Shown here piece after piece: positions 11,686-22,200 of a stretch of DNA of 64,000 nucleotides. Every line of letters starts with the position of its first letter. Position 1 is the first letter of the stretch. The position numbers and the translations under genes are program-made. The DNA is from Choristoneura fumiferana. Taxonomy: Eukaryota > Arthropoda > Insecta > Lepidoptera > Tortricidae. Location of the stretch: positions 13,665,575 to 13,729,574 of the forward strand of contig NC_133494.1 in the NCBI RefSeq assembly GCF_025370935.1. The letters are read 5' to 3'. The notes under the pieces were generated by a model. The model worked only from the letters and a program-made list of their open reading frames with translations. It had not been told where the DNA came from and did no database searches.

Positions 11686-12393
11686 TCAAGATCACCAGCT
11701 GATCAAATGACAGTAAGAAGCCGTAATTGTCTAACGCGCAATCGCATTCACCATATCTTTCTTCCCTCGTCTTATACTAGAAAGGACATGCGCGGTCCGA
11801 AGGGTGGGCGGACGGTTCACAGGGGACATGCATGACCCCCCAAATCGTACACGCCAATTGCAATAATCTTTTAAAAATATACAAATGAACTAGTGACCTC
11901 CTCCAAAATTTCAGTCATTTCGTCTTTGAACTTTTGCGTAAAATTATCAAAAGGCAGGCATACAGTCGACTGCCCAATAAAAGGCACACGCTACCTCGCC
12001 CCCTACTGGAATTAATTACAGATTGTTTGTACGCAAATTAGTGCGCACGGCGCCTCTGGTTGGTTTGATGCTCTAAGCTACCAGCATGATGATTTACGAT
12101 CGGATACATTAATGATTAGGTACCGACATTGATTGTAATGTATACGCTTATATCAGCATTTACATAATCACATCATAAAATTATAATGTTGAATTGCAGC
12201 AAATCACCTTAAATCACTGTTTTTTTATCATAAAAATAAATAGTTCGATCGGACCCAATTTATAACTCACCATCACTCCTGGACATAGATATATCACCAC
12301 TGTTGGATATAGGCCTCCCTCCTATAAGTACCTAAAATACCTACATTGCAAGTAAAAATAAATAAAATAAAAATAGTTTATTGAATAAAATGT
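11686..12393. other. Intergenic, nothing recognised
   Basis: No supported gene or repeat beyond short AT-rich words. Confidence 0.4.
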
Positions 12394-13013
12394 ATGGTCA
12401 GCAAAAAGTATCGTCATCATTATCTCAGCCTATATACGTCCCACTGGGCACAGGCCTCCTCTCAGATTGAGACAACAAAAAGTATCGTCATCATCATCTC
12501 AGCTTATATACGTCCCACTGGGCACAGGCCTCCTCTCAGATTGAGACAACAAAAAGTATCGTCATCATCATCTCAGCCTATATACGTCCCACTGGGCACA
12601 GGCCTCCTCTCAGATTGAGACAACCAAAAGTATCGTCATCATCATCTCAGCCTATATACGTCCCACTGGGCACAGGCCTCCTCTCAGATTGAGACAACAA
12701 AAAGTATCGTCATCATCATCTCAGCCTATATACGTCCCACTGGGCACAGGCCTCCTCTCAGATTGAGACAACAAAAAGTATCGTCATCATCATCTCAGCC
12801 TATATACGTCCCACTGGGCACAGGCCTCCTCTCAGATTGAGACAACGAAAAGTATCGTCATCATCATCTCAGCCTATATACGTCCCACTGGGCACAGGCC
12901 TCCTCTCAGATTGAGACAACAAAAAGTATCGTCATCATCATCTCAGCCTATATACGTCCCACTGGGCACAGGCCTCCTCTCAGAATGAGACAACAAAAAG
13001 TATAGTCAGCAAA
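12394..13013. repeat. 74-bp tandem array, 8 units, of a SINE 3' end
   Basis: Units start at about 12411, 12485, 12559, 12633, 12707, 12781, 12855 and 12929 (period 74). Each contains GTCCCACTGGGCACAGGCCT, which is the minus-strand 3' end of the SINE family found elsewhere here, joined by AAAAAGTATCGTCATCATC. The array is flanked by a direct repeat, TATGGTCAGCAAAAA (left) and TATAGTCAGCAAAAA (right), like a target-site duplication. An open frame crosses it only because the sequence is repetitive. Confidence 0.9.
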
Positions 13014-13079
13014 AAACTTATTTTTTATTATTACATTTGTAATTTGTATTACATTTATAATAGGTATCTGAAATCAAAT

Positions 13080-13460
13080 TTTTAGGGTTCCGTACCTCGA
13101 AAGGAAAAAACCGAACTCTTATAGGATCACTTTGTTGTACGTCCGTCCGTCTGTCAAGGTCAAGACCCTTTCTAGGGTTCCATAGCCAAAATGGCAAAAA
13201 CAGAACCCTTATAGTTTCGCCATGTCTGTCTGTCTGTCGGTCCGTCAGTGGCTTTGCTCAGGGAGCAAAAAATGCTAGAAAGCTGTAATTTTGCACGAAT
13301 ATATATGTAGGTCTACTATGCTGACAAAATGGTACAATAAAAAAAAATAGTATTGTTGAGGTCTTTTAAAACAATTAGGGGTTTGCTAAAACGAATTTTC
13401 GATTCAGTGAAATTCTTCTCATTCAACTTGAAAGTGCAATTTTTCATTAATATCTAGTGT
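13080..13460. repeat. Dispersed repeat (GGTTCCG family), two pieces
   Basis: 13080-13165 carries GGTTCCGTACC and CGTCCGTCCGTCTGTC. 13170-13460 repeats the CAAAATGGCAAAAACAGAACCC / TTTCGCCATG sequence seen at 5640-5690 and continues to the TTCGATTCAGTG region. Confidence 0.65.
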
Positions 13461-13866
13461 CCACCAATGTAACAAAAGAAAGAAAGAAAAAGCTATGTGC
13501 AAAATCAAATCTTCAAGTTTAGGTTAATTTTGAATTGTACATTGATATATCAGTCAATCAGTCAGTCAGTAATGAGCAAAGGTGAGTATAATTACTGTGT
13601 CCTGTTTTTAGCTTGACAATAGGAAATAGGTCTAGTCAGCATAATTAAAGATAAGTGATTATAGTTTAAACAACAAGACATAATGAAGTGATTACAAATT
13701 TAAGTAGTCATTGAATACAATTCACCATTTGAATATTGTATTCAATGATACCTCAATACTTGAATGGATGTTTCACAACTTATCTACTGAATTTACATTT
13801 GTACATCTTGTATGTAAGCTCTTAAATATATAAAACTAAAGAATGAAATGCAATTGTTAGACAATC
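13461..13866. other. Intergenic, nothing recognised
   Basis: AT-rich; a CAATCAGTCAGTCAGT microsatellite at about 13555 is the only feature. Confidence 0.4.
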
Positions 13867-14118
13867 AGATGGCCTAGTGGTTAGAGTACCTGACTACGAA
13901 GCTTGAGGTCCCGGGTTCAATTTACGTGTTGTGGCAGATATTTGTATGCAAAATACGAATGTTTGTTCTCGGGTCTTGGGTGTTTAATATATTCATAAGT
14001 ATGTATCTATATAATTATACTTATCCGTTGCTTAGTACCCATAACACAAGCTTTGCTAAGCTTACTTTGGGACTAGGTCAATTGGTGTGAATTGTCCCAT
14101 GATATTTATTTATTTATT
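13867..14118 (+). mobile_element. tRNA-derived SINE
   Basis: Starts with a box A-like TGGCCTAGTGGTTAGAG and a box B-like GGTTCAATT, followed by a unique body (TTCTCGGGTCTTGGGTGTTT, CTTTGGGACTAGGTC) and a TATTTATTTATT tail. The layout matches tRNA-headed SINEs of Lepidoptera. It is not a functional tRNA gene, since the T arm and acceptor do not close. Confidence 0.8.
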
Positions 14119-15377
14119 GACTAACATTGAGATTCATGTATGAAAGCAAACTTATCCCTTTAAGGGATCTATATAAGTCAACCATGTTTTTCTTGATTTC
14201 CGTTCACTTGTCTCAGTTCATTGATAGAAATGGTACCCTCATTTTTATCATCCTATTTACTTTATTGTCAAAGTTATGATTACACTATGAGTATACTATC
14301 CATATTATTATCACATTCCAAAGGCTCATTCACACTAACTACACAGTTAAAATTCTGAGGCTGACTAATTTCAACTTCATTTCTTTTAATAAAAAAAATA
14401 CAGGATATGGTTTGAGTGCAACAATGCTACAGTCCATATATAATATACATATGTGTGTGATACATTTTTTTTATTAGGGTATCATATCAACCAATTGCAA
14501 TGTATGAATTATGTTTAGTTATTTTCATGTCAATTTTAATAGTTACAGACCCAATAATTGTAGACTTGTCTATCCAAGTAACTTGGCTGCAAACTTAAAT
14601 AACACAGATCAATAATCTGAGTATAATAGCAAACTTAAATAACACATGACAATAATCTGAGTATTCCCATTACTAATAAATTAAAGATTTCTAGGATCTA
14701 ATTGCTTAATGTTATGTACTTATGAGAAATTAATTAATTTATTTAACTAAGAGACCTGTCGAAGTTTTGCCCTGCGCCCTTACGAAATCCCATTTGTTAT
14801 GAATAAAAACAGTTAGGTACATTATCCAAACCTTTGCTAAAAATATACCTATACGAGACATCTAAGAAAAGCATACTAAAAATAGATTTGCGAATCTTTG
14901 GAAGGCGGAAGATTCGGTGCGGCCAAATAAAAACATGTAAAGATAAACACTTACTAAGGTAGGGACGTACGCCTTATTGGAAGACGCCCTCTCGTTCATC
15001 CATTTCACACCCTGCAGCTTCTCCCAGGGAAGATTGTTGTGGAAATAAATCTTACTTTTATTGAACTTTGTTTTAAATTTCATTATCATCACAGAAAATA
15101 AACTCAAAACGTCACCCATTTCAAAAATTTACCGCGAGACAAGTTGTAAATGGTCATGAAATGGATAACGGCACGGCTGATTTCGTATAGACGTTAAGAG
15201 TCATGTTATTTATTCAATTTACATTTTTTTTGGATTTTATAATGATCTTTTAGTACTAATAGCACACAACCGCTGCGGGTCGATTTAGCATGACGTCTGA
15301 CATGAATGATTTAATTTGAATGAATTAAAAAATGGCAACTGTCTGACTGAGTGAATGGGAATGGCTATAGTGAGCTG
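14119..15377. other. Intergenic, nothing recognised
   Basis: AT-rich. A local duplication of GCAAACTTAAATAACACA with AATAATCTGAGTAT occurs at about 14589-14663. No gene supported. Confidence 0.4.
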
Positions 15378-16070
15378 CAGGGTAGAGGTGGGTAAATCCG
15401 GATCTGAAGATTCAAAAGAGTCAGATCCTCAAGCGGATCCGAATCCCTTAATGACTCCTTTCAAATCTTATTGACTCCGGAGTTACTAACTCCGACTGGA
15501 TCGAGCGGCTCGCCTCGCTCGTGATCGCCGTCACGCTCACTCCACTGACTCGCTCCATCCGTCTGCTTTCGCTCTCGCTCGGCTCGGATCGGATCGGCAG
15601 GGCTACTACGAAACTCGAAGTTCGTATCGTACCGTCCCTCTCGCTCTCGTATTAAATAGTATAAGTGTCAGAGGGACCGCACGACACGAACTTCGATTTT
15701 GGAGTTTCGTAGTAGCCCTGCGGATCGGATCTTGGACTTGGATCTTATTATCTATGTTTGGTGGCGGTTCGGTTCGGTTCGGTTCGTAAGTAGCCCTGCG
15801 GATCGGATCTTGGACTTGGATCTTATTATCTATGTTTGGTTGGTCGGTTCGGTTCGGTACTCGGACTTGGACTAACGAACGAAGTCAGTCACCGCAGTAC
15901 CGTACCGACACCGACCGACCTAACCGAGCCGGGGCGGATCGGCCATAGATAAATTAAGAACCGGAGGTCAATAAAGGAGTCGGATTCAATAAGCGGATTC
16001 GGTACCGACACCGGAGCTGGATCTAGTGAGTCAGATCACTTCGCGGAGTTGAGATTACCCATGTCTACTG
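15378..16070. mobile_element. hAT-like element relic, with nested MITE and internal duplication
   Basis: The left end CAGGGTAGAGGTGGGTAAAT and the right end (complement CAGTAGACATGGGTAATC) form inverted termini. The interior is full of GGATC, GGTTCGGTTCGG and CGCTCGCTC words. It is split by a 123-bp MITE at 15598-15720, and a segment near 15719-15790 is repeated at 15796-15860. No transposase remains. Confidence 0.6.
15598..15720. mobile_element. hAT-like MITE, 123 bp, perfect 8-bp target duplication
   Basis: Termini are CAGGGCTACTACGAAACTCG and its near-complement ending GTAGTAGCCCTG. The flanks 15590-15597 and 15721-15728 are both CGGATCGG. This copy defines the family also present at 16071, 23793, 24792, 47104 and 54594. 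Confidence 0.88.
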
Positions 16071-16206
16071 CAGAGGCTACTATGAAACTCGTAACGTAAC
16101 TCGAGGTTCGTGTGTCGTGTCATGCAGTCTCTCTGACACTTAAACTATTTAATACGAGAGCGAGAGGGACCGCACGACACGAACTTCGAGTTTCATAGTA
16201 GCCCTG
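16071..16206. mobile_element. hAT-like MITE, same family
   Basis: Begins CAGAGGCTACTATGAAACTC and ends GAGTTTCATAGTAGCCCTG. It has a central hairpin of GAGAGGGACCGCACGACACG-type sequence. It abuts the right end of the 15378-16070 element. Confidence 0.75.
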
Positions 16207-16370
16207 CTGGGGCCTTGTTCGTAGGCCGGTGTCACACCGCGGCAAGTGACACTCTTTCCCGGCCCGATAACACCAACATGGAAATACCAGCCCCGTTTTT
16301 TGTGTACACGTCAATAGAAACACAGGAGTTTCTAAGGGCGTGTACACGTAAAAACAGGGTCGGTAACCCG

Positions 16371-16713
16371 GCCGCGGCCACATAAAATCGCTCGACGCTC
16401 ATTTCCAGTGTCAGCTTTAGCGCTGAAAAAAAACTCTTCAATTACGGCAAAAACACTGTTATTCATTTTTTCATTCACTCTAATTTATTTTATTTGTACC
16501 ACTGCCACGACTGCTACTAAATGAGATTAAGAAATCAGCTTCCAAGGCCAAGATCAATCCTGCAAGAAGCCATCTTGTCGCTGCTGCTCGACGCGGCGAC
16601 TTGACGCTACTTTTTTCAGTGGCGGGAAATTCAAAACCACCTTCAAAATGGGGTCACGTGACCAGATTTGTCGCTGCAATCGAGAGCGACGAGCGACTGC
16701 ATGTGGGGGCACC
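16371..16713. mobile_element. MITE-like repeat with GGTGC(GG)CCACATG ends
   Basis: The left GCGGCCACAT...TCGCTCGACGC and the right end GCGACTGCATGTGGGGGCACC are inverted. The interior CTGCCACGACTGCTACTAAA and GAAATCAGCTTCCAA recur at 57,290-57,340, and the left part at 49,715-49,852 and 57,117-57,260. Confidence 0.6.
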
Positions 16714-17393
16714 TGTACACACGCATAAGTACGTAGGATAGACAGTACAAGTAAATATATGACGTACGGCGACATTTGATTTGAGAACACTGACAGCTGT
16801 CAATCCGACCTTTTTTTTTTTAATCAAACAGACCAAGGCACAAAACCTTGTGGTTTGTCGAAATAAATGTTAAATTTATTTTTACACAAAAATCGAAATT
16901 GAAAAAAAATATCTATCTACAGGAGTGAGCTACATTATAAGTTTATAAGTCTACTATCGATAAAAAATATAATATGGACCATCCTAGAAAACAACACTTT
17001 CGCTACGCGCTACGCTCGTAGCAGCGTTTTTCCGCTTTGCAGCGAAAACTGCCTACAGACAGAGAACGCGCTAGCGTGTTCTTGGCACTGAATGTGTCAA
17101 GGTACCCAATTATTACTATTATAGTAACTATGTAATAGACGAAGTATCTAGAGACTGGACCAGCTATTCAGTGAATAATTCACTTGTGTCGAGTAGCGCT
17201 AAGTGTTGAGGTTTTTATTTTAGTCTTATTATTTTTAGTTTTGTTAAACAATACACAGTAATTAAACAAATGGTGATATATTATTTTATTACTTAGAAAT
17301 AAAATGTACAAACATGCTGTATCTACTTCTTATAGTATATTACTATAATAAATGGTTACAATAATAATAAATTAACATAGCTAAAAACTAAAC
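16714..17393. other. Intergenic and probable BORCS6 3' flank
   Basis: GC-rich words (CGCTACGCGCTACGCTCGTA) at 16,990-17,080 look like part of a repeat but were not matched elsewhere. TTATT words on the plus strand at 17,280-17,330 would read as AATAA on the minus strand and could serve poly(A) addition for BORCS6. Confidence 0.35.
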
Positions 17394-18116
17394 TTAAAAA
17401 TTACTTTCAAATATTTGTAGAAGTCTTTTTATTTCTGCAATTCTAGCAGCTTGTGCCTGAACTGGAATCATTGCTTGCGAGACCTCTTCTCCTTTAGCTA
17501 GTATAGTGTACATGCTTTTGATATTATTGTCCATAGCATCACAAGTTTTCCCCACAGCGTCTTTGTACACCTCCATATTTTCTGCAGTGAGTGAAGAATT
17601 TGCATGTAATATACTTGATAGATTTTCAATTAAATTGTCTACAGACTGAGCTATTCTTTGAGCTTCATGTTCCAAGTCATTCAATACTGTTATATCAATC
17701 TGCCCTATTTGAGGAGCCAGTATTTGTCTATAAAGTTTGCCTGAAGGTGTACTGGATCTTGAAGCACTCGAGCTTCCAAAGATAGGAGTCTCACCTCGTT
17801 TCGAGATAGGACTGGAAATTTTTATCTTAAATTCTAGATCATCTGCAACATAATGTGTCATGTCTCCTTCGTACCTAACATGACCATCCATGTTCAAAGG
17901 ATATTTCTCCTGTTTACGGTTCTCTGATGGTAAATCATAAGGCCTAGACGGACCGGGAGATTTCTCTAGCTGTTCATTAGTACCTTGGTCTGAGTGAAAA
18001 GATATCTCGCTGTAGGACGCAGTCATGCGCGCAGATATCTCGTCATCCATGTCATCTTGTTTATTGGGTGGATCTTCCATGTCGGGAGAACCGAGTTTGT
18101 TATTCCCTTCAGCCAT
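17394..18116 (-). CDS. BORCS6: BORC complex subunit 6 (lyspersin)
   Basis: A single open frame of 240 residues. The N-terminal half (1-135) is acidic, then Ser/Pro-rich and probably disordered. The C-terminal ~100 residues hold the conserved lyspersin domain, with LNDLEHEAQRIAQSVDNLIE, then DAMDNNIKSMYTILAKGEEV and a final QAARIAEIKRLLQIFESNF, which is helical and heptad-like. BORC is an eight-subunit complex on the lysosome surface that recruits the small GTPase Arl8 and so couples lysosomes to kinesins. The protein is shorter than human BORCS6 because the disordered N-terminus is shorter. The start chosen is the first ATG of the frame. No intron is needed. The gene faces away from ATAD2 across about 1 kb. 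Confidence 0.88.
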   Translation of the reverse strand: MAEGNNKLGSPDMEDPPNKQDDMDDEISARMTASYSEISFHSDQGTNEQLEKSPGPSRPYDLPSENRKQEKYPLNMDGHVRYEGDMTHYVADDLEFKIKISSPISKRGETPIFGSSSASRSSTPSGKLYRQILAPQIGQIDITVLNDLEHEAQRIAQSVDNLIENLSSILHANSSLTAENMEVYKDAVGKTCDAMDNNIKSMYTILAKGEEVSQAMIPVQAQAARIAEIKRLLQIFESNF

Positions 18117-19124
18117 CTCACACTTTTATTTTATTTGCACTTAATAAACGATCGAATTGAAACCAAGTGCGTATATTACAGCATTACTTGTTCAACCGTA
18201 AGTCAGGCAAATAGTATCCCAAAATTTTCTGATAGATCGGTTATTTATTTGGCCTTGACGTGACCGTGTGACAGTGACAGCATTGGTGACAGCCGTCACT
18301 TTTGAGATCCTGATAGGCTTGGGTAGGAAATAATATATCTCAAATAGCTTCGAGACCGCTTTTACCACGCTTTTGCAAAGTTATTCAAGGTGCAATACGT
18401 AACAAAATCCACTTTTTCTCGATTATATTTCGGGGATTTGCCATTTAGAGTACTTGAAATACGTAAAATAAAACAAGTATGAAACTCGATAGCGAAATGC
18501 TTTGATTGTATATAATAAAAGGCGAATCGTTTAAGTGTTAAAAAATATATATTCGATCTCTCGTGTCACGGTACCTTTATGTTGGAAATAGGAATATAAA
18601 AATATATTTGCATTTTTTTAATGAAATGAAAAAGTGTATAGTAAATTCGGTAACATTTTAATTGTATTAATAAACATCTAGATAAATAATTGAAAATCTT
18701 TGCGGGAATTTTTGACAGTTGTCAAAATGTCAATAAAAACACAATATTCTCAGGCAGTACAGTAGTGAGTGTGACTGAGAATTTTCTGAAATATTTTCTT
18801 AATCCTTGCACTAATTATGCTATGGCTCAGTTATAAAAACGTTGTATTCTTATATTAGAGCTTAGCAAAAGGCGAATTTGATTGGTGAGTCTAGCAAACC
18901 CATTTTGTTGGGGTCGCGCTCGTTTCAACACGATCGGCCGTTTAACATGGCGTTCGTCGACATGTGCGGATGAATTGCTTTATTCTTTGTCGTATTCATT
19001 TCTATCTCGGAGTGTTCATACAGTGTTTGTGAGCAGACAATCGTGTATGTAACTGTCCTAGTTTGTTACATAACGAATTTATGGGCCTCGGGTGTAAATT
19101 TGCGGGAGTGAAGTAGTATCTGCG
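18117..19124. promoter_or_regulatory. Shared divergent promoter region of BORCS6 and ATAD2
   Basis: About 1,008 bp separates the two start codons, which point away from each other. It must contain both 5' UTRs and both core promoters. No clear TATA box was assigned. A GACAGTTGTC palindrome lies at about 18,713, and GTGAGTGTGACTGAG sequence near 18,765-18,780 may mark the ATAD2 side. Inference from layout only. Confidence 0.5.
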
Positions 19125-19217
19125 ATGGTGAAAACCCGACGCAGTAACGGAGAAAACGGGGAGGTGGAGGAAGGGAACGAGGGCCCGAACGACGTTGGCA
19201 GTGTTTCCGACGAGAAG
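19125..19217 (+). CDS. ATAD2: ATAD2 exon 1 (start codon)
   Basis: Encodes MVKTRRSNGENGEVEEG and then an acidic stretch ending VSDEK. The MV(N/K)TR(K/R)S start resembles vertebrate ATAD2B. The donor is AAG|GTGAAC, phase 0. Confidence 0.78.
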
Positions 19218-22200
19218 GTGAACTGTTCACAATGATCTGTTTGACTGGACCTTCACTGTGTCTGCCATTTTCCTCGCCTGACCCTGTTCCCATTGATATC
19301 CCCAGAATGCACTCGCGCATGAGCTTAGTAGTACTTTGTTTCAAAATATACCTGTCTTCTGTTTCTAGTTTAATTATTAAATACACCCATCCTTTTTGTT
19401 CCAATCAAAAATAGCATGCCTTCTTTATGTTGCATCTACCCAAGCTATCAAATGTTGAATAAAATCTTAAATACAATGATGTTTATTTTATAGTCACCTT
19501 GAAGTTGTAGTGTAAATTAAATATAAGTAAGACTTATCTAATGTTTGTAGGCTTCCAATTGGTCACAACGGGAATTGAGAAGCAGTCAATATAAGGTTAC
19601 AAGGAAAATACAACGCTGGCCAACCAAGAAATGTAAGTTCAAATTAAATCTTATATGTTACACATTAACTAAGACTGAGTGAGAACTGCACCATTCTCTG
19701 TAGGAACCTTTTAAAAAATTGTTTTTGCAAAGTAAAAAATGTGTTTTTTAAGCAATATTTACTGGAAATTTATGCAAAATTTACTTCTGGCTGGTAAAAG
19801 CTCAAACTATGACTAAGACTCAATATATATGAGTGCAAGAGCAGAAACAGAAAAACTATTATAACCTTCAACCTCGTAAGTCTGATGTTTTTTATCATAC
19901 ATAGTTCTACAGACCGAGCCGAGAATTCTAAGTTTTGTGATTTTGGAAGTTACTTACATAAATTTGAAGGTTATTTCATTGAAAAATTTGTACTCTAGCT
20001 AGTACATTTGGCAGTTATTCTTGCAGTTGAAAAGGGACTTATGAGGATAATCATCTTAGTAACTTAACCTTTGAATACAAGTGTAGTGAAGTTCAAAAAG
20101 TTGGACAAACACCTAGGTATAGTTGAAATTATAGTTGGTTTGGATATGTATTTAACTAAATGTAAACAAACTTCAGCTGCCAGATTTGGTACATTCAAGG
20201 TTTTTTACATTTTACTTATCTATCATTGTAATACAAACCAGACTAGTGTATTTCAATACAAAAAATTGCAGCAGCAGACGCAGTGAATTTTAATATTTAA
20301 GACACCAATTGATGTTGTTTTGTTTACATTAAGTTTAAAAAAACGAGTATGTGTGACAATTTCCCTTGTGCAATCAACTATCCACTAATATGGGTAATTT
20401 TTGTATCACTGCAGAATTTATAACTTTCTTTAGCACTTACATACTTATTATACTATTTTTAAATTTTTTAGACAGTAGAAGAGTTCGGACCATAAAGATG
20501 CCCCGCATTGTGTTTCCCGAGAGTGACACAGAGCCAGAAAAATATTCTAGGAGGTAAGAATTCTCCATTCTGTCTGATTTTCATTTATTTTATTTCCACA
20601 CACTGATTGAAAAATTGCAGATCTCAGAACACAAAGAACAAAGATGTTTATATTTTGATTGAATGGGAAGGATGTTTGTATAAGAAAAAACAATTATCAT
20701 AATATTTCACTGTCATGTTTAATCCATGCTCATACTGCAGAAACATGCAAGAACTTTATCTGAAAATACATCTTATGTTATTATAAAATTAATGCCTTTC
20801 TAAGTGTGATAAGACAATTAGTAAGAAAACAATAGGTAAGGGAATGACAATGGTGTGTGTGGCACCATAAAAACTCGATTGCATGCTGGTTACCTAAATT
20901 TTTTATGTGATGACAAGTATAGCAAATCTTGTATATACTTGTGAGGTGTTGCATCTGAAGACTTGCTACTCTCAATCTGGGTAGCCACAAGGAAATTTAC
21001 ACTCCATGCCAATGGTAAATAAACATTTAAGTGTATGGTCATTACATTTAAGTTAATAGGCGCTCTACGTGTGTAACCCCAATTATTAGTTTGAAGAAAT
21101 CTTGACTTCAGTAAAATTGACCCTTGGAATATAGTATACGAGCATAAAGTCTACTTAGGAAAATTAAGTATTGATGTTGAAAAACAAGTTTTTTTTAAAG
21201 TAGTGATAATATTGCTCAAGAAAATTTAAAGTAGTCACATTTTACTATTCTAACCATGAACAGTAAGGGCAATTTTAGACTAGCGTTTATTTTTCGCGTA
21301 TATAGTCGTTTTGGCAAACGCGCTTAAACGCGCGCCAGATTAAACCGAACGCGCTCATTCATGCGCTTCCAAAAACGAGCTTATACACGCAAATAAAACG
21401 CTAGTCTCAAACCGCCCTTAACTATTAGTAGCCAAATTTGTGATTTAACCTAACAGATAACATTTGTAATATTATTTAACATTATTAATTAAACAGAATA
21501 GTACTCGACCCAAGAAGGGTACTCGTAATGTAGGGTTATCGCGTGCAACGAGTATAAATTGTTTACTACGAAGATTCATTGTATTGTATAGTTCAATCAA
21601 TCACTTAAACGAGAATCATTCTTGCTTTCACAGATCGCGGCAAGTGCGTGTTTTCTTTGCAGACGACAATGGCTCCCCTAATCGGACTATGCGCATGCAA
21701 CACAGTCGTGGACCGAGGAAAAACTACATGGAAGACAGCGAGGACAAACCTATCCAGCAAAGTGAGATACTGCTTTAGGATTTTAGACGGATTAAAGTAG
21801 TAAATATAGTTCTAACGTTATCAATACTTGATGATAGTAGTAAGGGCAAGAATGATCCTTTGTATCAATTTATACTTAAATAGTTGACAAAAACGTAGTA
21901 CCTACGTCACATATAGGCCAAAGTCCAACCATAGGTATGTGACATGCCAATTGGCCAATAAGATTGGAACACGCAAGCTTGTAGTAGCTGGCACTCGAGT
22001 TCCACATGGCGAATAAATAGAATGAAGAGATTTCTTTTTCCCTTAATGGCATAGATAATAGATCGCTCGTTTTTGGCTCGAAATTCGAACTTGTGATTTT
22101 ATTTTGCTTAATATACAAAATGTACACACCCAATATCATATTTTCTCAAGTTTTTCGCGATTCCCAAGGTCATAGAATCGAATTGCTTTAAACTTCCAGA

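Noticed and set aside
13867..13945. tRNA gene on the plus strand
   Set aside because: tRNA-like head of a SINE, with typical body and TATT tail.
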